The position numbers and the translations under genes are program-made. From Pseudomonas solani (GTDB taxonomy: Bacteria; Pseudomonadota; Gammaproteobacteria; Pseudomonadales; Pseudomonadaceae), in contig NZ_AP023081.1 in the NCBI RefSeq assembly GCF_026072635.1, positions 6,072,501 to 6,136,500 on the forward strand: 64,000 nt of DNA, written 5' to 3'. Every line of letters starts with the position of its first letter. Within the stretch, counting starts at the first letter, position 1. Positions 37,127-46,387 of this stretch are shown here, piece after piece. The notes under the pieces were generated by a model. It saw only the letters and a list, made by a program, of their open reading frames with translations, did not search any database and had not been told where the DNA came from.

Positions 37127-37552
37127 TCAAACGAGGCGCTTCTGGAAGTAGAAGCGCGTGTGCCCCGGCGGGAAATCGGCGATCTCGCCGAACGCGGTAT
37201 AGCCGTGCTTCTGGTAGAAGTCCGGCGCCTGGAAATCGAAGGTGTCCAGCCAGATGCCGACGCAGCCCTTCTCGCGGGCGGCCTCTTCGGCCATGACCAT
37301 CAGCCGCGACCCCGTACCCTGCCCCTGGGCCTGTTCGGGGATGGCCAGCAGCTCGATGTACAGCCAGCCATAGAAGATCTCGCCGTAGAGCCCGCCGATG
37401 ACCTCATCGCTGTGCTCGTCACGCACCAGCAGGGCCAGGGTGGCGCGCTGCGGATCCCCGGCGCTGGCCGTGTTATGGGCCCGGAGCGGCCTGAGGATGG
37501 CCGCGCGGTCTTCCTCGCTGGGGGTTGCCGTGATGTCGATGCGGGGGCTCAT
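37127..37552 (-). CDS. GNAT-family N-acetyltransferase
   Basis: A 141-residue GNAT enzyme: YIELLAIPEQAQGQGTGSRL (about 70-89) is the acetyl-CoA loop; APDFYQKHGYTAFGEI is the C-terminal core. N-terminal LRAHNTASAGDPQRATLALL is typical of the family close to bacterial toxin/antibiotic acetyltransferase-like GNATs. Acceptor unknown. Confidence 0.85.
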   Translation of the reverse strand: MSPRIDITATPSEEDRAAILRPLRAHNTASAGDPQRATLALLVRDEHSDEVIGGLYGEIFYGWLYIELLAIPEQAQGQGTGSRLMVMAEEAAREKGCVGIWLDTFDFQAPDFYQKHGYTAFGEIADFPPGHTRFYFQKRLV

Positions 37553-37668
37553 GGGCTAGTCCTTTAGAGGCTATTCATGGGGTTGCGAGCGGCTCTTCCA
37601 CGAGCCGCGGCGGGCCACTATGTCGGGCCGTGCGTTGGCGCGCAATGGTCCCGTATCGCTGCGCCTCT

Positions 37669-39348
37669 CTACGCCGCCTCTGCCGGCATAAGCTGGCAGA
37701 CCACCCGGTTGCGCCCCTCCTCCTTCGCCCTGTAGAGCATGGCGTCGGCCGTCGCGAGCAGGTCCCCCGGTTCGCAGCGGTCGGTGCCACTGACGCTGAC
37801 CGCACCGATGCTCACCGAAACCACCGTGCTGGCCTGGGAGTGGCCGTGGGGAATGGCCAGGGCCACCACCGCCTGGCGCAACTGCTCCAGCAGGGGCGCG
37901 GGGTCTTCGCAGGCCGGCAGCAGGATCGCGAACTCCTCGCCGCCATAACGCGCCGCCAGGTCATAGGGGCGGCGCATGGCGCTCTGCAGCACATCCGCCA
38001 CCGAGCACAAGGCCGTGTCGCCGGCCGCATGCCCGTAGTGGTCGTTGAACGGCTTGAAGAAGTCGACATCCAGCAGTGCGACGCTCAAGGGGCTCCTGTC
38101 CCTGCTGGCCTTGCGGCAGGCCACCCGCAGCGCTTCGTCGAGGGTGCGCCGATTGGCGATGCCGGTCAGGCCGTCGAGCCGGGCCAGCCGCTCCAGGGCC
38201 TGCTCGGCGTCACGCCGCACCGTGATGTCGTGCAGCGTCAGCACCGCGCCCTGCTCGGGATCGTCCACATCCAGCAGCTTGAACTGCAGGGTGAACCAGC
38301 GGGTGCGCCCATCCTTGCGCAGCAGCTCGCAATCGCCGACGTAGGTGCCGCCGCGCAGCAGCACCGGCATGAAGAAGGACGCCTCCTGCTCGAAGGCCTT
38401 GTCGCTGGTGAAGATCACCCGCGTCGACTTGCCCGTCAGCTCACGGGGGCCGTAGCCGAACATCTGCTCGAAGCTGGCGTTGCAACGCAGGATCACGCGC
38501 TGGCGGATGAAGGCGATACCGGTGAGGGAGTTGTCGAAGATCGCCTGCTGCTCCAGCAGCGCCTGGTCCAGGTGCAGGGTGCGGCGCGCCACCTCGTCTT
38601 CCAAGGCCTCACGCAGGGCGATTTCCTGGCGCTGGTACGCATCCAGCCGCGTCTGCGCATCCTCCAGGGTGCCGGCCAGCACGCTGAGCTCGTCGTTCGC
38701 GCGCCGGTCTTCCTCCGTCACCAGCGGCAGCAGGCCCGCCGTCCCTGGGCTGAAGCCACTCAACAAGGTGCTGAGGCGGGTCAGCCGGCGCGTCACCAGC
38801 CAGTGGAACAGCCACAGCAATGCGATGGAGAACACGAACGCCTTCACCCCCTGGGTGAGGACGACGATCAGCCCGCGATCCAGGGTCCGCTGGTAGACCA
38901 GGGCCAGGTTGGGCAGCACCCGTAGTTGGCCGACTACCACTGTGCGTGGGCCCAGGTCGTACTCCAGGGGGAACGCCTTCACGCCCTCCTTGCCGTCGAG
39001 GCTTTCGCCAATGGCCAGGCGCTGCTCATCGGTGCGCCCGTAGCGCAGCTCTGCGGCAGCCACCCAGGGCGAGCCCACCAGCCCCTTGAGCTGCGCCTCC
39101 ACCAGGGGGCGGTCGAAGTTCCAGGCGGCCGCCGCGAGCCCTTGCAGATGGCTGTCGCGGACGAAGTTCAGGTGCTCTTCGAGGTCCGCCAGGTCACGTC
39201 GATAGTCGAGATACAGCTGCACGGACGTCGCCAGTACCGCGTTGATTGCACTGATCAGCAGCACCCAGGCCAGCATCCGCCTCGCCAGGGGGCGAACCGG
39301 TGTTTCAGGGTTGCGCGAAAGGCTTGTGTTCAACGAGAGCTTGCTCAT
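37669..39348 (-). CDS. membrane diguanylate cyclase with PAS domain
   Basis: A 559-residue protein: TM at about 25-47, a periplasmic sensor loop (about 48-175), TM at about 178-200, HAMP-like linker and coiled coil, PAS domain (about 285-390, with EQQAIFDNSLTGIAFIRQRV), and GGDEF (about 395-555) with signature RYGGEEFAIL. The RPYD sequence five residues before GGEEF is an intact inhibitory I-site (RxxD). It makes c-di-GMP. Its start overlaps the end of the upstream binding-protein gene by 44 bp, so the periplasmic protein is probably its ligand-sensing partner. Confidence 0.92.
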   Translation of the reverse strand: MSKLSLNTSLSRNPETPVRPLARRMLAWVLLISAINAVLATSVQLYLDYRRDLADLEEHLNFVRDSHLQGLAAAAWNFDRPLVEAQLKGLVGSPWVAAAELRYGRTDEQRLAIGESLDGKEGVKAFPLEYDLGPRTVVVGQLRVLPNLALVYQRTLDRGLIVVLTQGVKAFVFSIALLWLFHWLVTRRLTRLSTLLSGFSPGTAGLLPLVTEEDRRANDELSVLAGTLEDAQTRLDAYQRQEIALREALEDEVARRTLHLDQALLEQQAIFDNSLTGIAFIRQRVILRCNASFEQMFGYGPRELTGKSTRVIFTSDKAFEQEASFFMPVLLRGGTYVGDCELLRKDGRTRWFTLQFKLLDVDDPEQGAVLTLHDITVRRDAEQALERLARLDGLTGIANRRTLDEALRVACRKASRDRSPLSVALLDVDFFKPFNDHYGHAAGDTALCSVADVLQSAMRRPYDLAARYGGEEFAILLPACEDPAPLLEQLRQAVVALAIPHGHSQASTVVSVSIGAVSVSGTDRCEPGDLLATADAMLYRAKEEGRNRVVCQLMPAEAA

Positions 39349-40174
39349 AACTCTGGCGCTCTTCTAGGGGGAGATAGTCGATCAACATGTCTATCCAGGG
39401 GGGGCGTGGCCCGGCCTTGACCAGCTGCGCATCGATGTCGCGGATCACCCGCTCGCCCCACTCGCTGCGCACGCAGGCGATGTAGCCAAGCGTGTAGGGC
39501 GGGTCACCCGCCACCGCCAGCTGCCGCAGCGCGGTACCGGCCATTTCCGGGTGCTGCCGCTGGTACCAGCCCACCTCCAGCGGGTAGGCGAACAGGTAGT
39601 CGATCCAGCCAGCCGGCAACTGCTGCAGCGGCGCCCCGAAGTTGACGCCGGCCTTGAGCAACTGCGGCGGGTAGCCCACCTCGCGCAGCGCGGCGTTGAT
39701 CTTCGGGGAATACCCACGCCGCTCGCTGACGGCGGTAACCAGCTGGGTATCGGCGAGCAACCGGCGCACATCCACCCGCCCCGCGCCATCGACGTAAGGG
39801 GCCACCTGGGGGATGCGGTCCTCGCGGACCAGCACTTTCTGGGCCGACAGGAAGAACACCGGACGGCTAAACAGCATGGCCTTCTCGCGCCCGGGCAACT
39901 TGAGCGTGGTGGAGTGGCACACCGGCTCGCCACGCTCCATCAGCGCATAGGCACGCGCGAAGCTGGCTTCCTCGAATTCATGGTGGTATTGCGGCATGTG
40001 CTGCTGCAGGTAGCGCAGCATGTCGGCGGCGATGCCCGGGCCGGGCATCTGCGGCCCCACCTCGGTAAATGGAGGGAAATCGTTGATCAACCAGCGCAGG
40101 CGCTCCCCATCGGCATTGGCGGCGCTTACGGCGAACAACAAGCAGCAACCCAGGATTCGAGCCAGCACGACCAC
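39305..40174 (-). CDS. periplasmic solute-binding-like protein (TIGR02285-like)
   Basis: A 289-residue protein from a GTG at 40174 (GGAGAGG upstream; signal peptide MVVLARILGCCLLFAVSAAN). A TTG twelve codons earlier is the other choice. The mature part begins RLRWLINDFPPFTEVGPQMP and PGIAADMLRYLQQHMPQYHH, then REDRIPQVAPYVDGAGRVDV and LPAGWIDYLFAYPLEVGWYQ, characteristic of type-2 periplasmic binding (SBP_bac_3) proteins of the TIGR02285 group. Stop overlaps the diguanylate cyclase start by 44 bp, so the pair is co-translated. It may sense an amino acid or metabolite in the periplasm. Confidence 0.8.
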   Translation of the reverse strand: MVVLARILGCCLLFAVSAANADGERLRWLINDFPPFTEVGPQMPGPGIAADMLRYLQQHMPQYHHEFEEASFARAYALMERGEPVCHSTTLKLPGREKAMLFSRPVFFLSAQKVLVREDRIPQVAPYVDGAGRVDVRRLLADTQLVTAVSERRGYSPKINAALREVGYPPQLLKAGVNFGAPLQQLPAGWIDYLFAYPLEVGWYQRQHPEMAGTALRQLAVAGDPPYTLGYIACVRSEWGERVIRDIDAQLVKAGPRPPWIDMLIDYLPLEERQSYEQALVEHKPFAQP

Positions 40175-40341
40175 AACCCTCTCCAAGGAGGTGTTGTTCC
40201 AGTAAAGCAAAGCGAAGCGGCTTGCGCGAACCGGGGCCCCAAAGCCTTAGCGCCTGACGCTGCGACGCGTCCGGTTTTCGCCAGACCCTGGCCGCAGCTG
40301 GGTTAACATGCCGCGCCGAAAATCCCACGCCCTGGCTGCTT

Positions 40342-41085
40342 ATGTCCTCCAACGCGCTGTACACCGACCTGTCCTCCTACTACGACCTGATGTGCGCCGA
40401 CATCGACTACCAGGCGCAAAGCCACTGCGTGCGCCGCCTGCACCAACTGTTCGGCACCCCGGGGCGTCGTCACCTGGACCTGGCCTGTGGCACCGGCCCG
40501 CATGTGCGTCACTTCCTCGATTTCGGATATCGCAGCGCCGGCTTGGACATCAACCAACCCATGCTCGACCTCGCCCAGCAGCGCTGCCCGGACGCGCAGT
40601 TCAGCTGCCAGGACATGGCCAGCTTCCGCGTCGACGAGCCCCAGGACCTGATCACCTGCTTCCTCTACTCCATCCACTACAACCCCGGGCTGGAGCAGCT
40701 GCGCGCCTGCCTGGCCAGCGTCCACGCCGCGCTGGCGGAGGGCGGCGTGTTCTGCTTCAACACGGTGGACAAGGGGCAGATCGACAACCGCTCCTTCGTG
40801 CGCCACAGCGCGGAGCACGACGGCAGCCGGTTCAGCTTCGGCTCCGGCTGGTACTACAGCGGCGAAGGCGAGCGCCAGGCACTGCGCCTGAGCATCGAGA
40901 AAACCACCGCCGGCATCACCCAGAGCTGGCAGGACGAACACCCCATGGTCGCCCTGACCTTCGCCGAGCTGCAGCAGTTGTTGCAGCCGCACTTCGAGGT
41001 GCAGGTGTTCGAGCACGACTACGAGCGGATCACCCCCTGGGCTGGCACCTCCGGCAATGCCCTGTTCGTCTGCGTGAAGCGCTGA
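40342..41085 (+). CDS. SAM-dependent methyltransferase
   Basis: A 247-residue class I methyltransferase. SAM-binding motif I HLDLACGTGPHVRHF (about 44-58), motif II YRSAGLDINQPMLDLA, and the later TCFLYSIHYNPGLEQLRACL typical of methyltransf_25-like enzymes. The ATG at 40342 has a weak ribosome site. Divergent from the SBP/GGDEF pair. Substrate not evident. Confidence 0.85.
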   Translation: MSSNALYTDLSSYYDLMCADIDYQAQSHCVRRLHQLFGTPGRRHLDLACGTGPHVRHFLDFGYRSAGLDINQPMLDLAQQRCPDAQFSCQDMASFRVDEPQDLITCFLYSIHYNPGLEQLRACLASVHAALAEGGVFCFNTVDKGQIDNRSFVRHSAEHDGSRFSFGSGWYYSGEGERQALRLSIEKTTAGITQSWQDEHPMVALTFAELQQLLQPHFEVQVFEHDYERITPWAGTSGNALFVCVKR

Positions 41086-41270
41086 GCGTCACCGCCGCTA
41101 CGGAAGCAGGCCTGAGGCTCAGGCGGTCTGGTCGAGCAATACCGGCGGGGTAAATGGACCGTAGATTGCCCGCCGCGCCGGGCTCAAGACTGAGGAAGGC
41201 GCGGCTGCAGTGACTATTCCGGTACACCAACGCCCGCCTCCAGCAGAGGCAGGCATTCATGCGCAGCGGC

Positions 41271-41807
41271 TTACTTCACGCTGTACTCGCGACCCCACAG
41301 GCGCACGGCCTTGGGCCCTTCCACCGGGCCCTGGAACACGAACCGCTGCCGTACGCCGGTTTTCGGCGGCACGGTGACTTCCTCGGGGTTTTCCATGGGC
41401 ACCAGGTTGCTGGAGTAGTCATCCTGATCGATGGCCAGCAAAGCGCCGTTGTGCAGCAGGTTGATCAGGCGCACGGGCTTTTCGGTGAGGTTCTTGAAGC
41501 CCAGCAAGGCGCCGAAGTTCTCGTCGGTGGTATCGACCTTGAGCAGCTTGACCTCGACCTTGCCTTCCAACTGGTCGAGCTGGGAGATGACGATGGCACC
41601 GTCCGCGCCCTGGGCGGATTCGCGGCCTTCGGTGATGCCCTGAGAGGCGCCACCCAGCAGGTTCTTGCCAGCGGAGATGGCGGTGGAAACGGCAGCCTTG
41701 GCCGACTCCTTCAGGGTGCTGGCGTCTTCCGCCGGCTCTTCGGCCCACACCGTGGTCGCGCCCAGCAGCAGCGCCAATGCCACGCCAATCCTTGAACTGT
41801 TGCCCAT
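41271..41807 (-). CDS. exported hypothetical protein
   Basis: A 178-residue protein with AGGAG before the ATG at 41807 and a signal peptide MGNSSRIGVALALLLGATTV ending WAEE. A helical linker (ASTLKESAKAAVSTAISAGK) is followed by a beta domain (KVEVKLLKVDTTDENFGALL, NLTEKPVRLINLLHNGALLA, VTVPPKTGVRQRFVFQGPVE) resembling small immunoglobulin-like periplasmic proteins. Function unknown. Upstream are repeats (41906-42295). Confidence 0.65.
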   Translation of the reverse strand: MGNSSRIGVALALLLGATTVWAEEPAEDASTLKESAKAAVSTAISAGKNLLGGASQGITEGRESAQGADGAIVISQLDQLEGKVEVKLLKVDTTDENFGALLGFKNLTEKPVRLINLLHNGALLAIDQDDYSSNLVPMENPEEVTVPPKTGVRQRFVFQGPVEGPKAVRLWGREYSVK

Positions 41808-41905
41808 GCTCGTTGCTCCTTTGTCTGCGCCGTACGGCCGCGGATTCCTGGGCAGCTTTTTAGCATAGGCGCCGTCCGAAAACAGCCGAGCATGCAGCGC
41901 TTTTG

Positions 41906-42295
41906 GCGTTGGGCCTCGCTGCGCTCGACACCAACCTACGACGCTGCCCTCTACCACGTGCTGACCGATGGGTAGGGTGGATGGCGCTCTTTTCATCCAC
42001 CAGGCGGCGCCATCTGGGAGCACGGTGCCGGAGCAGCCCTGCGGCCTGCTTGGCGACTGAAGTCGCCCCTACATAGGCCACGAGCCAGCCTGTAGGTCGG
42101 GTGCAACCCGACGTTCTTGCGATGATGGGTTTCGCTGCGCTCTACGCCATCCTACGGTGCCGCTCCAATCCACGGTGCTGACCGACGTGTAGGGTGGATG
42201 GCGCTCTTTTCATCCACCAGGCGGCGCCATCTGGGAGCACGGTGCCGGGGCAGCCCTGCGGCCTGCTTGGCGACTGAAGTCGCCCCGACAGGTCG
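41906..42295. repeat. mosaic repeat cluster with two near-identical copies
   Basis: Segments of about 115 bp at roughly 41959-42075 and 42180-42293 are nearly identical: TAGGGTGGATGGCGCTCTTT, CATCCACCAGGCGGCGCCAT, CTGGGAGCACGGTGCCGG, CAGCCCTGCGGCCTGCTTGG, CGACTGAAGTCGCCCC. Between them lie GGGTGCAACCCGAC and GATGGGTTTCGCTGCGCTCT modules. A GTTGGGCCTCGCTGCGCTCG module opens the cluster. These are inverse copies of the modules at 34.4 and 35.2 kb. Confidence 0.82.
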
Positions 42296-42710
42296 AGGCA
42301 ACGTGTTAGGCCAATAATCCCTCAACACGGTTACTTCGATCGGCAATAACCAGGCACCCTTTAATCTCGTTATTTTCACACTTCTTTCACATCAGCCCTA
42401 CACTTTCACCACAACTTCCGATGAATTAAATACCCTTTAAACAAACTTCCACCAAAGGCGAATACCACTCGTCGCTTCGCTGAAGACTCGCCCACTGCGC
42501 CTGACTATAAACAGCACAGGCATATTGATATCACTGCCGACATCCAACTGAGAAAATGGACTTATTTGATACAGATTCGCCTCTGCACGAATAAATGCGA
42601 AGGGCCGTTCACGGCATTAAAACGGGGCCAGGCCCACACTTCAGTTAGCACCCGGCAGGCATGCAAGATCGTAACGCCAATTAGTGGCAGTCAGGACCGG
42701 GAGAGTCGTC
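42296..42710. other. AT-richer non-coding gap upstream of the chemoreceptor-like gene
   Basis: The 415-bp stretch is richer in A/T than its surroundings (for example CTCGTTATTTTCACACTTCT near 42365 and TGAATTAAATACCCTTTAAA near 42422) and should carry the promoter of the gene at 42711. I see no gene, repeat or clear operator in it. Confidence 0.5.
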
Positions 42711-43481
42711 ATGTCCATCCGCAATCTGCGTGTCGCCACCCGCATCAACGTGGGTTTCGCCGCTCTGGTAATGCTGCTGGTGGCCATGGGCGCTGGGTCG
42801 CTGCGGCAGATGCAGGGCATGCACGGCAGTTCAGGGGAGGTCGAGGGAAACTGGCTTCCCAGCATCATCGCCATCAGCCACCTCGACCAGGCCACCTGGC
42901 AGATACGCGCTTCGACACTTCGGGCGCTGGCGTCCTTCGACACCACTACGGCGGCAGAACTGGACAATGAAAAGTCCGAACTTGCACGCGCCGGCGACAC
43001 CTATCGAGGTTATATATCCAGCCCCGAAGAGCAGCCCCTGCACAACAGGTTCGACGCGGACCTGAGAAACTACCTCAGCATTCAAAACCCAATCATCGAG
43101 CACCTGTCCGCCAACCAACTTGCCGACGCCGAACAACTCATCAACCAGAAGTTGAATGAACAAGGCCACTTAATGAACACGGACTTGGCCGCGCTGACGA
43201 AGTTGAATGAGGACGGCGCCAAAAATGCGGCACCGGCCAGTTCATCCGCTTACCAGCGGGCCAATCTACTGGTGGGCTTCATCCTCGCCGGCGCGGTGCT
43301 GATGGCGCTGGTGCTGTCCCGCAGCATCGTCCGCCCCCTGTCCCGGGCCGTGCAGGTCGCCAGTGCGGCGGAACAGCAGGCGGCCGTCGCCCGGGAAGTC
43401 GACCGCAGCCTGGTGAACATGCGTGACGTGTCGCGCCTGGCGGTGGAGCTCAATGCCGTGGTCACCTCGTTCCGGCTCTAG
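42711..43481 (+). CDS. chemoreceptor-like protein lacking most of the signalling domain
   Basis: A 256-residue protein with GGGAGAG before the ATG. TM1 (about 12-32: VGFAALVMLLVAMGAG), a 4-helix-bundle sensor loop (about 33-182), TM2 (about 185-205: ANLLVGFILAGAVLMALVLS), then only PLSRAVQVA of a HAMP domain, followed directly by SAAEQQAAVAREVDRSLVNM-RDVS and RLAVELNAVVTSFRL. These last pieces are the extreme C-terminal end of methyl-accepting chemotaxis proteins. The methylation helices and the kinase-control tip are absent. It looks like the product of one or two in-frame deletions; it precedes a hybrid kinase by 38 bp and may now serve as its sensor partner. Confidence 0.75.
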   Translation: MSIRNLRVATRINVGFAALVMLLVAMGAGSLRQMQGMHGSSGEVEGNWLPSIIAISHLDQATWQIRASTLRALASFDTTTAAELDNEKSELARAGDTYRGYISSPEEQPLHNRFDADLRNYLSIQNPIIEHLSANQLADAEQLINQKLNEQGHLMNTDLAALTKLNEDGAKNAAPASSSAYQRANLLVGFILAGAVLMALVLSRSIVRPLSRAVQVASAAEQQAAVAREVDRSLVNMRDVSRLAVELNAVVTSFRL

Positions 43482-43519
43482 ACAAGGACAGCCGCAAGGC
43501 GATGCAAGAGGATACGGAT

Positions 43520-46387
43520 ATGTCGGAACTCCACAACAAGATCGGGCTGCGCCGATGGCTCTGGCGGGCCTACGTGCAGAGCGCACTGTTGCCCCTGGTG
43601 CTGGTGGAGACCGTGCTGATCGCCTGCTACCTGCTCAGCAACCAGGCCATCCGCGACGCCCAGGTGCAGTACCTGGAACAGAACGCGATGGACAGCCTCA
43701 GCGCCACGGCGGACCAGAACGCCCAGATCATCCAGGACCACATGGGCCATGTGGCCGCCAACACCGACCTCTTCGCCCACATGGTCGAGCAGGCCCTGGC
43801 CAACCCCGCCCACACGCCGCCGGAGCGCTTCGCCACCACCGCCGATGGCGCGCGCTACAGCCCGCGCAACCTCGGCGGCGCGGCCTCCTTCTACTCCGCC
43901 GCCACGCCCCTGGAGAAGCAGGACCTGGGCAAGGTCGGCAGCCTGGCGTCGCTCGATTCGCTCATGGAGGAGATGAAGAACCACCAGCCCCTGGTGGCCA
44001 GCCTCTACTTCAACAGCTGGGACAACTACAACCGCATCTTCCCCTGGTTCGAGACGCAGAAGCAGTATCCCCACGACATGCGCATCCCCGAGTACAGCTT
44101 CTACTACCTGGCGGATGCGGCGCATAACCCGGGGCGCCTGCAACGCTGGACCGACGTCTACCTCGACCCGGCCGGCCAGGGCTGGATGACCTCCTCCATC
44201 TCCCCGGTGTACCGCGGCGACTTCCTCGAAGGCGTGGTGGGCATGGACGTCACGGTGGGCGGCATTCTCGAGGAGATATCCCGGCTCCACATCGGCTGGG
44301 GCGGCTACCTGATCCTGGTGAACCAGGAAATGAACATCATGGCCCTCCCCCACGCCGCCGAGCACGACTTCGACCTGCAGGAGCTGACTGGCCACGACAC
44401 TCAGGAAGCCGTGAAAAGCGAGCGCTTCAAGCCGGCCGGCTTCAACCTGGGCATGCGCCCGGATACGGCCGACCTGGCCAAGACGCTGGCCAAGGCGCCG
44501 AACGGCCGCGCCGAGATCGACCTGAAGGGGCGCACGCACCTGGTGGCCTGGAACGAGATCCAGCCCTCGGGGTGGCGCCTGGTGGCCCTGGCGGACAAAA
44601 GCGAGGTGATGGCCGCCACCAACAACCTCGCCGGGCACTACCGACATATCGGCTACCTGCTGATCGCCGGGCTGGTCGGCTTCTACCTGTGCTTCTTCAC
44701 CTACATGTGGCTGCGCGCCCGCCACCTGAGCGACCGGCTGCGTGACACCATCGATGGCATCGCCGACATGCTGCGGCAGATCGGCCTCGGCCAGTGGCAG
44801 CCGAGACGCGCCGAATCCCGCATTCTCGAGCTGGACCGGATGGCCGAATCGGTGCTGGTGATGGGGCAACAGCTGGGCATCAGCGAAAACCAGCGCAACG
44901 CCGCACAGCAACGCCTGGAGCTGGTCGCCGAAAGCGTCACCGCCGGGCTCTGGGAGTACGACCTGGAACAGGACCGCCTGCACCTCCGGGGAGAGTTCGT
45001 TGCGCGCTTCAACCTGCCCGGCTGCGAACTCCTGCGCCACCGGCTGCACCCCCACATCCACCCCGATGATGCGCCGCGCCTGGACTCGGCCCTGAACGCC
45101 CTGCGCCTGGGCGTCATCAGCCGCATCGACCTGGAGCTGCGCTTCCTCGCCCCCGACGGCTCGGAGGTGTGGATGCTGTGCCGCGGGCGCAAGCTCGAAC
45201 TCGAAGGCGAGGCCACCCACACGTTGGTGGCCGGCACCTTCGTCGACATCGAAAAGCTCAAGCAGGTGGAGGAAGACCTGCTCCAGCGCACCCGCGAGGC
45301 GCAGGCGGCCAGCCAGGCCAAGTCGCGTTTCATCTCCAGCATCAGCCACGAGCTGCGCACACCGCTGAACGCCATCCACGGCTTCGCCCAGTTGATGCAC
45401 ATGCAGGCGACCCAGACGGGCGCAGACACCCAGTCGCTGGACGAAATACTCCTGGCCAGCGGTCATCTCTCCCAACTGGTGGACGACCTGCTCGACTGGT
45501 CCAGCCTCCAGGCCGAGGCACCCAAGCTGACCCTGCGCCCGGTGAATGCCGGGCGGATGATGCACGAGTGCGCGGAGATGGTGCGCGGGCAGGCCGAGAC
45601 CGTCGGCCTGGAGCTGCAGGTGCGGCTGCCCGAGGCCCCCACGCACGTGATGGCGGACAGCAGGCGCCTGCGCCAGGTGCTGATCAACCTGCTGTCGAAC
45701 GCCATCAAGTACAACCGCCCCGGCGGGCGCCTGCTGCTGGGCGTCGAGCCTTGCGATGAGCACCTGCGCATCTATGTGGAGGACGGCGGCGAGGGGGTCG
45801 ATCCGGCCCTGCAGGGGGAGCTGTTCGAACCCTTCCAGCGCCTGGGCAAGGAAAACACCGCGATCAAGGGAACGGGCATCGGCCTCTCGCTGTGCCGCGA
45901 GCTCGCGGAACTGATGCAGGGTCGCATGGGCCTGCACAGCGAACTCGGCGTGGGCAGCCGCTTCTGGATCGAGCTGCCCCTCGCGAATACGCCCTCCAGC
46001 GTCGGCCGCGTGGAGCGCTCGGGGCGACCGAGGGTCATCCACCTGGATGACGACGAGCCCAGCCGACGGAGGGTCGCCAGGGCCCTGGCCGGCGTCGCCG
46101 ATGTCGCCTCGCTGGACCACGGCGGGCAACTGGCCGAGGCGCTGCAGCAAGGCCTGCCGGACATGCTCCTCGTGGACCTCGGCGTGGATGGTGCCTCCGC
46201 GATCAGCCAGCTCAACGGCATCGAAGGCGGGGCCGATGTGCCCGTCGTCATGCTCACCGCAAAACCCGACCCTTCGTGGTTGAGCTTCTATGCTTTCAGA
46301 GCCGTGCTGTTGAAACCGATAGACGTCGAGGAACTGCGCGAACTGGCGAGTTCGCTGCTGGTCAAGGAGGAGCCTCATGTTCACTAG
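43520..46387 (+). CDS. hybrid sensor histidine kinase with dCache-like sensor, PAS and receiver
   Basis: A 955-residue protein from ATG 43520 (AGAGGA upstream; an ATG at 43502 is possible). Domains: TM (about 15-40), dCache-type periplasmic region (about 45-370, with DVYLDPAGQGWMTSSISPVY), TM (about 380-405), HAMP-like linker, PAS (about 460-580), HisKA with SSISHELRTPLNAIHGFAQL, HATPase (NLLSNAIKYN, EDGGEGVDPA, GTGIGLSLCRELAEL) and a C-terminal receiver (HLDDDEPSRR, MLLVDLGVDG phospho-acceptor Asp, LLKPID Lys). It overlaps the next response-regulator gene by 11 bp. Ligand unknown; dCache proteins often bind amino acids or related small molecules. Confidence 0.9.
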   Translation: MSELHNKIGLRRWLWRAYVQSALLPLVLVETVLIACYLLSNQAIRDAQVQYLEQNAMDSLSATADQNAQIIQDHMGHVAANTDLFAHMVEQALANPAHTPPERFATTADGARYSPRNLGGAASFYSAATPLEKQDLGKVGSLASLDSLMEEMKNHQPLVASLYFNSWDNYNRIFPWFETQKQYPHDMRIPEYSFYYLADAAHNPGRLQRWTDVYLDPAGQGWMTSSISPVYRGDFLEGVVGMDVTVGGILEEISRLHIGWGGYLILVNQEMNIMALPHAAEHDFDLQELTGHDTQEAVKSERFKPAGFNLGMRPDTADLAKTLAKAPNGRAEIDLKGRTHLVAWNEIQPSGWRLVALADKSEVMAATNNLAGHYRHIGYLLIAGLVGFYLCFFTYMWLRARHLSDRLRDTIDGIADMLRQIGLGQWQPRRAESRILELDRMAESVLVMGQQLGISENQRNAAQQRLELVAESVTAGLWEYDLEQDRLHLRGEFVARFNLPGCELLRHRLHPHIHPDDAPRLDSALNALRLGVISRIDLELRFLAPDGSEVWMLCRGRKLELEGEATHTLVAGTFVDIEKLKQVEEDLLQRTREAQAASQAKSRFISSISHELRTPLNAIHGFAQLMHMQATQTGADTQSLDEILLASGHLSQLVDDLLDWSSLQAEAPKLTLRPVNAGRMMHECAEMVRGQAETVGLELQVRLPEAPTHVMADSRRLRQVLINLLSNAIKYNRPGGRLLLGVEPCDEHLRIYVEDGGEGVDPALQGELFEPFQRLGKENTAIKGTGIGLSLCRELAELMQGRMGLHSELGVGSRFWIELPLANTPSSVGRVERSGRPRVIHLDDDEPSRRRVARALAGVADVASLDHGGQLAEALQQGLPDMLLVDLGVDGASAISQLNGIEGGADVPVVMLTAKPDPSWLSFYAFRAVLLKPIDVEELRELASSLLVKEEPHVH

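Noticed and set aside
41860..42379. Short proteins with LVDEKSAIHPTHRSA-like sequence, also near 35178, 56872 and 57032
   Set aside because: They are translations of the dispersed palindromic repeats, recurring at each cluster; not genes.
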